The position numbers and the translations under genes are program-made. The notes under the pieces were generated by a model. It ran no database searches. It was not told the DNA's origin and saw only the letters and a program-made list of their open reading frames with translations. This document shows positions 1-6,590 of a stretch of 15,133 nucleotides of DNA, in pieces. This DNA is from Lacustribacter sp964460315. GTDB taxonomy: Bacteria > Pseudomonadota > Gammaproteobacteria > Burkholderiales > Burkholderiaceae_A. The stretch's first letter is position 1, and every line of letters starts with the position of its first letter. The stretch spans positions 1 to 15,133 of the forward strand of contig CAYWPQ010000032.1 of assembly GCA_964460315.1 (NCBI GenBank), in the 5' to 3' direction.

Positions 1-74
1 GATTTCGCATTTTCAGAGGCAACCACGATGCAGTTGCGGGCACGGCTGAAAATTAGGCGGTAACTTTTATTCAC
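1..74 (-). CDS. Partial N-terminus of an ESPR-leader type V secreted protein (autotransporter/haemagglutinin-like adhesin)
   Basis: Reading leftwards from a GTG at 74-72, 24 complete codons run off the window edge. The peptide begins M-N-K-S-Y-R-L-I-F-S-R-A-R-N and continues C-I-V-V-A-S-E-N-A-K. This fits the extended signal peptide region (ESPR), whose consensus is roughly MNK-x-Y-R, an aromatic residue, a basic stretch, then VVxSExAK. ESPRs are known only at the N-termini of large type V secretion substrates: autotransporters, trimeric adhesins and TpsA haemagglutinins. A strong Shine-Dalgarno (GGAG on the minus strand, 7 nt before the GTG) supports this start. The hydrophobic core, passenger and translocator lie outside the window, so the subtype cannot be told. 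The protein would be exported through Sec and exposed at or released from the surface. The gene is divergent from the kinase gene to its right. Confidence 0.72.
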   Translation of the reverse strand, partial: MNKSYRLIFSRARNCIVVASENAK

Positions 75-254
75 AAAAATTCTCCAAAAAAAGCGGTCAG
101 AAAGGATTTTCCATGGAAGATGCTACCCGAGCGCCTGGTGACAAGTCAATTTCAGAAGACTTCTCTGCTCAGCCGGGAAAACCCTTGATTGGACCCACGG
201 CAGCGTCGTCGAGGCCTCTCAATTCGCCCCAGCCGTCTTTTTTTTGCCAAAAGA

Positions 255-914
255 ATGAGAATATTTGCGAGTCGCAAATCCATCAAAAGCCTGCCTGGAG
301 CCAGTTTGCAGAAAAATCTAAAAATCGCGGTGACGGGAACGTCTGGAATTGGGAAAACAACCCTGGCCCATGCCCTGGCCAATCAACTTGGCCTGAAAGT
401 GTTGCAAGAAAACCACGCTCAGCTGATTCAGGCATTCAACTCCTTTAATCAAGAGTTGGATCAAGAAAAACGCGCCCAACGGCTCTTGGAATTCACCAAC
501 CTGTCAAAAGTCTGGGTCACAGAGCGCGCCTCGGCTATCAACAGCCCAGAGGGGCTGGTGCTTGACCGAACGCCTATTGATGTTCTTCGGCTGTGGGCCA
601 CCCATCTTTTGGAGCAGCCAGGGTCTAATGTAGTGTCAAAGATCATTCAGACCTGCTTAGAGACCAGCAAGGTGATTGATCTTGTTGTTGTTCCGCCAAT
701 CTCTCGCTGGTCTCTGAATGACACTGTAAATGAAGCCGGCCTGCGACGCCAGGCAAGTTTCACGAAGAAACTTCGATCCCAGGCCATGGTCCTTGGCCTG
801 CTTGATCTCTACAGTGTGTCACCCAGGCTCATGCTGCCTCTTGCCGCAAGGACGACCGAAGACCGCGTTAGCCGGGTGCTTCAAGAATTAAAGAAGTTGG
901 GCAAGCTTGTTTAA
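255..914 (+). CDS. P-loop NTPase, AAA_28 / NadR-kinase-like ATP-binding protein
   Basis: From the ATG at 255 this gives 219 residues. The Walker A motif GTSGIGKT is at residues 28-35, after a short beta strand (LKIAVT). A later V-L-D-R-T-P-I-D-V-L segment resembles the Walker-B/DR region of AAA_28 proteins, a family that includes the NadR ribosylnicotinamide kinase domain and other small-molecule kinases. The substrate cannot be told from sequence, and no membrane segment is seen. The start is uncertain. The same frame opens with a TTG at 189, but neither it nor 255 has a clear Shine-Dalgarno. An ATG at 113 in another frame has a good one (AAAGGA, 101-106) and would join this frame if the T8 run at 238-245 were T7. 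The stop is 29 bp before yejA on the same strand, so co-transcription is likely; no functional link to peptide import is known to me. Confidence 0.7.
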   Translation: MRIFASRKSIKSLPGASLQKNLKIAVTGTSGIGKTTLAHALANQLGLKVLQENHAQLIQAFNSFNQELDQEKRAQRLLEFTNLSKVWVTERASAINSPEGLVLDRTPIDVLRLWATHLLEQPGSNVVSKIIQTCLETSKVIDLVVVPPISRWSLNDTVNEAGLRRQASFTKKLRSQAMVLGLLDLYSVSPRLMLPLAARTTEDRVSRVLQELKKLGKLV

Positions 915-943
915 GCAAGCCCTCTTTTAAAGCCAAGATTGCG

Positions 944-2821
944 ATGAATTTTTTTCAACCATTTTTCGGCGCAAAGCTTTCATCAGCCGTGCTGCTTTTC
1001 TTGTTCGCCATGAGTGGTTCGGCATTCGCCAAACCCGTGGCTCAACCAGTGGCCAAAGGTGCCGCCACCGCATCCGGTTTCGTGCACGGCATGGCCCTGG
1101 GGGCAAGCCCGAAATACCCGCCCGACTTCAGCCACTTCAGCTATGTGAACCCTAATGCGCCCCTGGGCGGTGAACTCAAGCTTTCCGCCATGGGCACCTT
1201 CGATAAGCTCAATCCCTTCACCTTAAAGGGCATCGCCGCGCGCGGGGTGATGGACCTAATGTTTGAGTCGCTCACGATTGGTAGCTTGGATGAACCCATG
1301 AGCGCCTATGGTCTGTTGGCCAAAGACATGCAGCTGGCTCGGGACCGAATGTCGATCACCTTCAGGCTTCGGCCCGAAGCGCGGTTTTCGAATGGTGATG
1401 CCGTCACGGCCGAAGACGTGAAATTCTCTTTCGACACCCTTCGAAGCAAGAGCGCAAGCCCAATCTGGCGAAACTACTGGGCCGATGTGCGCGAAGCCGT
1501 GGTGGTGGACCCACTCACGATTCGTTTTAACTTTGCACGCAAGAACCGTGAGCTACACATGATTGTTGGTGCGGTTCCGGTGTTTTCCAAAAAATGGGGT
1601 AGCCAACAAGGTGTGGACAAGCCCTTTGAGCAGTGGATTCAAGACCACCCGATTGCCACGGGCCCCTATGTGATTGACCGGGTGGATCTTGGAAAATCCA
1701 TACGCTTCAAACGCCAAGCGAACTATTGGGCCGAGGCCATTCCCACGCGGCGCGGCCAGTTTCGTTTTGAAACCGTGAGCTTTCGTTATTACAAAGATGA
1801 ATTCGCACGCATCGAAGCCTTCAAGGCCGGCGAATTTGATTTCGTGCATGAGAACGCCGCGAAGAACTGGGCGCGCAGCTACATTGGCAGCCGATTTGCC
1901 AAAGGCGAGCTTGTCAAAACAGAGCTTGCGAATTCCAACGCCCAGGGCATGCAGGCCTTTTACTTCAACATTCGCCAGCCCAAATTCCAAGACGTGCGGG
2001 TTCGTCAGGCCATTGGTCTTGCGCTGGATTACGAATGGATGAATCGCCAGCTCTTTTACAACCAATACAAGCGCTCTTATTCCTACTTCACCAACACTGT
2101 GATGGCGGCCACCGGCGAGCCCACAGCGGAAGAACTGAAGCTGCTGGAACCTTTGCGAAGCCAGCTTCAGCCCGCCGTGTTTGGGCCCGTTCCCATGCCC
2201 CCCAACACCAACCCGCCGCAGAGCCTTCGGGAGAATCTGCGCGAGGCGCGTAGGCTTTTGGGCGAAGCGGGCTGGACTTATCGTGACGGTGCCCTGCGCA
2301 ATGCCCAAGGTCAGCCATTGGAGTTCGAGGTGCTTCTGGCCACGCGAACCTGGGAACGAATTATTGCCCCCTTCGCGCGCAATCTGGCCAAGCTTGGAAT
2401 CAGTGTGAAGGTGCGTGTCACCGACAGCTCGCTCTACAAGAAACGTGTCGACGACTATGACTACGACATGATCGTGCACTGGTATTTGTCCAGCCAAAGC
2501 CCCGGCAATGAACTGGTGTTCCGGTTCATGAGTCAGGCGGCCAAGGAACCGGGTGCCGATAATTTCATTGGCATTCAAGACCCGGTGGTGGACCGCCTGG
2601 TGCAGCGGATTCTTTCGGTGGAGTCTCGGGAAGAATTGATTGTGGCCGCACGCGCCTTTGATCGGGTGATGCGCCACGGGTATTACGCCATTCCACATTG
2701 GCACAACAACGTGCACCGCATCTCGTATCGCCGCGGGTTAGCGCGCCCAAGCGTGCTGCCGGATTACTACCATTCCGAAGACTGGGCGCTGGCCGCCTGG
2801 TGGTGGGAGGCCAAGCCATGA
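944..2821 (+). CDS. yejA: Periplasmic peptide-binding protein of a Yej-type ABC importer (SBP family 5)
   Basis: This 625-residue protein has a clear Sec signal peptide: a basic residue at position 11, a hydrophobic core at about 14-24, and a probable signal peptidase I site after A-F-A at residue 29. The mature part is a family 5 extracellular solute-binding protein. Typical segments are the N-terminal G-x-F-D-K-L-N-P-F region, the F-x-L-R-P-E-A-R-F-S-N-G-D-x-V-T-A-E-D-V-K-F-S motif near residue 150, and the D-V-R-V-R-Q-A-I-G-L-A-L-D motif near 352. Length and gene order match YejA, which captures oligopeptides (and, in enterobacteria, the microcin C peptide-nucleotide) for YejBEF. No strong Shine-Dalgarno precedes the ATG. 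The stop overlaps the yejB start in an ATGA, indicating translational coupling. The ligand is inferred from the family. Confidence 0.93.
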   Translation: MNFFQPFFGAKLSSAVLLFLFAMSGSAFAKPVAQPVAKGAATASGFVHGMALGASPKYPPDFSHFSYVNPNAPLGGELKLSAMGTFDKLNPFTLKGIAARGVMDLMFESLTIGSLDEPMSAYGLLAKDMQLARDRMSITFRLRPEARFSNGDAVTAEDVKFSFDTLRSKSASPIWRNYWADVREAVVVDPLTIRFNFARKNRELHMIVGAVPVFSKKWGSQQGVDKPFEQWIQDHPIATGPYVIDRVDLGKSIRFKRQANYWAEAIPTRRGQFRFETVSFRYYKDEFARIEAFKAGEFDFVHENAAKNWARSYIGSRFAKGELVKTELANSNAQGMQAFYFNIRQPKFQDVRVRQAIGLALDYEWMNRQLFYNQYKRSYSYFTNTVMAATGEPTAEELKLLEPLRSQLQPAVFGPVPMPPNTNPPQSLRENLREARRLLGEAGWTYRDGALRNAQGQPLEFEVLLATRTWERIIAPFARNLAKLGISVKVRVTDSSLYKKRVDDYDYDMIVHWYLSSQSPGNELVFRFMSQAAKEPGADNFIGIQDPVVDRLVQRILSVESREELIVAARAFDRVMRHGYYAIPHWHNNVHRISYRRGLARPSVLPDYYHSEDWALAAWWWEAKP

Positions 2822-3918
2822 ACCGATCCATCTTGATTTACGTGGTGAAACGGCTGCTTTTGATGGTGCCAACCCTGTTGGGCATCTTGCTGATCACCTT
2901 CGCGATGATTCAGTTTGTGCCGGGCGGACCTGTGGAGCAGATGGTGCAGATGCTGAAAGGCGACCACGGCGCACTGGGTGGCGCATCGGCCTCTTTGCCG
3001 GGTGGGGCCAGTGCAGAGGTGGGCCAGACCAGCAACATCTATCGCGGTAACCGCGGCATCGACGCGGAAAAACTTGCCGAGATCAAGGCGCTTTACGGCT
3101 TTGACAAGCCTGCTCACGAACGCTTCATTGACATGGTGAAGGGCTTTTTGACCTTTGATCTTGGGCGCAGTTTTTTCCATGACCGAAGTGTCTGGGAGCT
3201 GATGAAGGAAAAGCTGCCAGTGTCGATCAGCCTTGGGCTTTGGACATTTCTTTTAACCTATTTAATTTCTCTTCCACTGGGCATTGCCAAGGCGGTGCGT
3301 CACGGCAGCCGGTTTGATCTGTGGACAAGCACCGCCATTTTGGTGGGCTATGCCATTCCTGGGTTTGTTCTGGGTGTGGCCCTGCTGGTGCTCTTTGGCG
3401 GCGGGAGTTTTCTGCAGCTCTTTCCGCTTCGCGGCCTGACATCCGACGACTGGGAAAGCTTAAGCCTTGCAGGCAAGGTGATGGATTATTTCTGGCACCT
3501 GACGCTGCCGATTGTCTGCATGACTCTTGGCAGCTTTGCGGTGACCACCATGCTCACCAAAAACACCATGCTTGAAGAGATTCGCAAGCAATATGTTTTG
3601 ACAGCGAGATCCAAAGGCTTGTCTGAAAAGACGGTGCTTTGGCGGCATGTCTTTCGTAACGCCTTGATCCCCATTGTCACGGGTTTTCCTGCGGCATTCA
3701 TTGGGGCGTTTTTCACGGGCTCGCTGCTGATTGAAACCCTGTTTTCTTTGGACGGCCTGGGGCTTTTGTCTTATGAATCGGTGATGAAGCGCGACTACCC
3801 CGTGGTGATGGGAACGCTGTATTTCTTTTCGCTGATTGGGCTGGTGGCCAAGCTCTTGAATGACCTGCTGTATGTCTGGGTGGACCCTCGCGTTCAGTTC
3901 GGGGGGAACCGGTCGTGA
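2818..3918 (+). CDS. yejB: Inner-membrane permease of a Yej-type peptide ABC importer
   Basis: The ATG at 2818, inside the ATGA overlap with yejA, gives 366 residues, about the usual YejB length. A longer open frame upstream only reads through yejA in another frame. The protein starts with a basic residue pair and a strong transmembrane helix (about 11-34), followed by a periplasmic segment. The remaining helices cluster at about 137-160, 173-195, 227-248, 288-306 and 329-352. The binding-protein-dependent permease signature (EAA loop) is at about 259-288, with T-A-R-S-K-G-L-S followed by W-R-H-V-F-R-N-A-L-I-P; this loop docks onto the ATPase YejF. It pairs with YejE to form the membrane channel. 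The stop overlaps the yejE GTG start in a GTGA. A small Gly/Ala/Ser-rich stretch at residues 51-70 is the only unusual part. Confidence 0.93.
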   Translation: MNRSILIYVVKRLLLMVPTLLGILLITFAMIQFVPGGPVEQMVQMLKGDHGALGGASASLPGGASAEVGQTSNIYRGNRGIDAEKLAEIKALYGFDKPAHERFIDMVKGFLTFDLGRSFFHDRSVWELMKEKLPVSISLGLWTFLLTYLISLPLGIAKAVRHGSRFDLWTSTAILVGYAIPGFVLGVALLVLFGGGSFLQLFPLRGLTSDDWESLSLAGKVMDYFWHLTLPIVCMTLGSFAVTTMLTKNTMLEEIRKQYVLTARSKGLSEKTVLWRHVFRNALIPIVTGFPAAFIGAFFTGSLLIETLFSLDGLGLLSYESVMKRDYPVVMGTLYFFSLIGLVAKLLNDLLYVWVDPRVQFGGNRS

Positions 3919-4943
3919 GTTCGGCAAGCCTTTCTCCTGGACGCCGTGCCTGGCTTCGCTTCTGTCGAAACCGACGAGGGCTGGTGAGTTTATGGATTTT
4001 TTCCATCGCCTTTGTGGTGTCGCTTCTTGCGAATGTGATTTCGAATGATCGACCCCTGGTGGTTCATTACCAAGGCGAGTTCTACTTTCCTTTGGTTCAG
4101 AACTACCCCGAAAAAACCTTCGGCGGCGATTTCGAAACCCCCACCGATTACCTGGACCCGTTCATTGAAGAACGCATCCGTGAAGGCGACAACTGGGCGG
4201 TCTACCCTCTGAATCGATATTCTTTCGACAGCCTAAATTACTTCGCGCCAAGCCCCAACCCTGCAGCACCGTCCGGCACCAACTGGCTGGGCACCGATGA
4301 CCGCGGTCGCGATGTTTTGGCAAGGCTGCTGTATGGCTTTCGCACCTCGGTACTTTTTGGGCTGGCGCTCACCGCCATTGGCGTGGTGCTGGGTGTCCTG
4401 ATGGGGGCGCTGCAGGGCTACTTTGCGGGCAAGACCGACCTTGTGGTGCAACGCTTCATTGAGATCTGGGGTTCAGTGCCCGAGCTTTATCTTCTGATTA
4501 TTCTGGCTTCGGTGTTTGAGCCGGGTCTTTTGATTTTGCTGGTGATTCTTTCTCTGTTTGGCTGGATGGGTTTGTCGGATTACGTGCGTGCGGAATTTCT
4601 GCGCAACCGATCTTTGGACTACGTCACTGCCGCCCGCGCTCTGGGGCTGAACCACGGACAGATTATCTGGCGGCATGTGCTGCCCAATAGCCTCACGCCC
4701 GTGATTGCCTTTCTTCCCTTTCGCATGAGTGCATCCATTCTGGCGTTGACCAGTCTTGATTTTCTGGGTCTGGGTGTGCCCTCCTCCACGCCCAGCCTGG
4801 GTGAGCTTTTGGCGCAAGGCAAAGCGAACTTAGATGCCTGGTGGATCTCGCTTTCCACTTTCGGGGTGTTGGTGGCTTTGCTGCTGCTTCTGATTTTTAT
4901 TGGGGAAGCCTTGCGCGACGCCCTTGACACAAGGCGAGGCTAA
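3915..4943 (+). CDS. yejE: Second inner-membrane permease of a Yej-type peptide ABC importer
   Basis: GTG is used as start, overlapping the yejB stop by 4 bp (GTGA), and gives 342 residues, the usual YejE length. After a basic N-terminus the first membrane helix is at about 22-43. A periplasmic region of roughly 80 residues (about 44-125) follows, rich in aromatic and Pro residues as in YejE/OppC-type permeases. Then comes the N-W-L-G-T-D-D-R-G-R-D-V-L-A-R motif at about 123-137, characteristic of DppC/OppC-like permeases. Further helices lie at about 145-170, 190-220, 262-285 and 313-331. The EAA loop is at about 235-262 (Y-V-T-A-A-R-A-L-G, then W-R-H-V-L-P-N-S). It forms the transmembrane channel with YejB. 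The stop is 3 bp before the yejF start. Confidence 0.93.
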   Translation: MSSASLSPGRRAWLRFCRNRRGLVSLWIFSIAFVVSLLANVISNDRPLVVHYQGEFYFPLVQNYPEKTFGGDFETPTDYLDPFIEERIREGDNWAVYPLNRYSFDSLNYFAPSPNPAAPSGTNWLGTDDRGRDVLARLLYGFRTSVLFGLALTAIGVVLGVLMGALQGYFAGKTDLVVQRFIEIWGSVPELYLLIILASVFEPGLLILLVILSLFGWMGLSDYVRAEFLRNRSLDYVTAARALGLNHGQIIWRHVLPNSLTPVIAFLPFRMSASILALTSLDFLGLGVPSSTPSLGELLAQGKANLDAWWISLSTFGVLVALLLLLIFIGEALRDALDTRRG

Positions 4944-4946
4944 ATC

Positions 4947-6578
4947 ATGAGCACGCCGATTCTTCGTATTCGAGATCTCTGCGTTCACTTCCCGCGCGCC
5001 GAGGGTGAACATCACCAGGCGGTGCATGACCTGCATCTTGATCTTCATGCCGGCGAACGATTCGCACTGGTGGGTGAATCTGGTAGTGGAAAAACAGTGA
5101 GCGCACTTTCCATTCTGCGTCTGTTGCCTGACGCGCGGCTTTCCGGCCAGATTCTCTGGAACCCGGATGGTGTTAGTGATCCTGAAGAGGCCCCAGGCGC
5201 CGGTGACCAGAATCTTATTTTCTGCAGCGATCAAGACATCCGCGCCATTCGAGGCCGCGAGATTGCCATGGTGTTCCAAGAGCCCATGTCGGCGTTGAAC
5301 CCACTGTTTACCGTTGGGCAGCAGATTGCCGAAGTGCTGGAACTGCACGAAGGTCTTTCCACCAAAGCAGCGCTTGCCAGGGCGATTGAGCTTTTGGAGC
5401 GAACCGGTGTGGATGAACCTGCCCGGCGTGCGCAGGCCTACCCACACCAACTTTCAGGGGGGCAGCGGCAACGCGTGGTGATTGCCATGGCACTGGCCTG
5501 CAGGCCCAAACTTCTGATCGCAGACGAACCGACCACGGCTTTGGATGTCACCATTCGCGAGCAGGTGCTGTCGCTTCTTTTGGAAATTCAGCGCGATGAA
5601 GGCATGGCCATTTTGCTGATCACCCATGATCTGCCGTTGGTGGAACGGTTTGCCGACCGCGTCGCGGTGATGCAGCATGGTCGGCTGATTGAAACCAACG
5701 CGACCAAGACCCTCTTTCAATTTCCGCAAGAGGCTTACACCCAAAAGCTTTTGTCCAGTCAGCCCGAACGCATGGTGGCGGGCACACTGAATTCGCCCGT
5801 TCTCTGCGAAGCCAGAGAACTCAGCTGCCGCTACACCATCAGTGACGGATTTTGGAAAAAACGTGTTTTTAATGCGGTGGACAAGGCCACGCTGACGATT
5901 CGGCAGGGCGAGACACTGGGTGTGGTGGGCGAATCAGGTTCTGGGAAGAGCACTCTGGCCCAGGCCCTGCTTCGCCTAACCCCAGCCACGACCGAGGGTG
6001 AGATTGTTTTCGACGGACAGTCGATCAACACGCTTTCGGGGCGAGACCTGCGAGACCTTCGCAAGCGGATGCAGATTGTCTTTCAAGACCCTTTCAGTGC
6101 GCTTTCCCCGCGGATGACCGTGGGCGAGATTCTGGGCGAAGGGCTTTCACTTCACTTCAAGGAGCTCTCGGAACTGGAGCGGCAGCAGCGGATGGTGGAG
6201 GTGCTGAACGAGGTGGGGCTTTCGGGCGACAGCCTTTCTCGATACCCGCATGAGTTCTCGGGCGGTCAGCGCCAGAGAATTGCCATTGCCCGAGCGGTAG
6301 TTCTAAAACCGGATTTAATCGTGTTGGATGAGCCCACCAGCGCCCTGGATGTGTCCATTCAGCAGCAGGTGCTGGAGCTGCTTGTGAACCTGCAACGCCG
6401 CTATGGCCTGGCCTATCTGCTGATCACGCACGACCTGGCGGTGGTTCGTGCGCTGTCTCACCGGGTGATGGTGATGCAACACGGCAAGGTGGTGGAATCG
6501 GGTGCGACGATTGATGTTTTAGATCGCCCCCAAGAGGCCTACACGCGGGCGCTGATTGCGGCGGCCTTCCGCGGTTAA
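4947..6578 (+). CDS. yejF: Double ABC ATPase of a Yej-type peptide importer
   Basis: This 543-residue cytoplasmic protein holds two complete ABC cassettes, as in YejF. Cassette 1 has Walker A GESGSGKT at 43-50, Q-loop Q111, signature LSGGQ at 169-173, Walker B LLIADE at 189-194 and switch His 227. Cassette 2 has GESGSGKS at 328-335, Q380, FSGGQ at 437-441, Walker B LIVLDE at 457-462 and His 495. All catalytic residues are present in both halves, so both sites look competent. It powers import through YejB/YejE and completes the yejABEF operon: all four genes overlap or lie within 3 bp of each other. The gene ends only 12 bp from the end of the convergent dcd gene, with no visible hairpin terminator between them. 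Confidence 0.94.
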   Translation: MSTPILRIRDLCVHFPRAEGEHHQAVHDLHLDLHAGERFALVGESGSGKTVSALSILRLLPDARLSGQILWNPDGVSDPEEAPGAGDQNLIFCSDQDIRAIRGREIAMVFQEPMSALNPLFTVGQQIAEVLELHEGLSTKAALARAIELLERTGVDEPARRAQAYPHQLSGGQRQRVVIAMALACRPKLLIADEPTTALDVTIREQVLSLLLEIQRDEGMAILLITHDLPLVERFADRVAVMQHGRLIETNATKTLFQFPQEAYTQKLLSSQPERMVAGTLNSPVLCEARELSCRYTISDGFWKKRVFNAVDKATLTIRQGETLGVVGESGSGKSTLAQALLRLTPATTEGEIVFDGQSINTLSGRDLRDLRKRMQIVFQDPFSALSPRMTVGEILGEGLSLHFKELSELERQQRMVEVLNEVGLSGDSLSRYPHEFSGGQRQRIAIARAVVLKPDLIVLDEPTSALDVSIQQQVLELLVNLQRRYGLAYLLITHDLAVVRALSHRVMVMQHGKVVESGATIDVLDRPQEAYTRALIAAAFRG

Positions 6579-6590
6579 TGCAGGCTGGAA

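Noticed and set aside
1553..2716. Long open frame (387 aa) on the minus strand inside yejA
   Set aside because: It is the antisense of a well-recognised binding protein gene, has low-complexity His/Gly-rich composition and no recognisable domain; it is a shadow of GC-biased codon use.
2698..2817. Upstream extension of yejB
   Set aside because: It overlaps the end of yejA in another frame; ATG 2818 in an ATGA overlap gives the normal YejB length and N-terminal helix.
6579..6590. Terminator between yejF and dcd
   Set aside because: The gap is only 12 bp and holds no hairpin or T tract.
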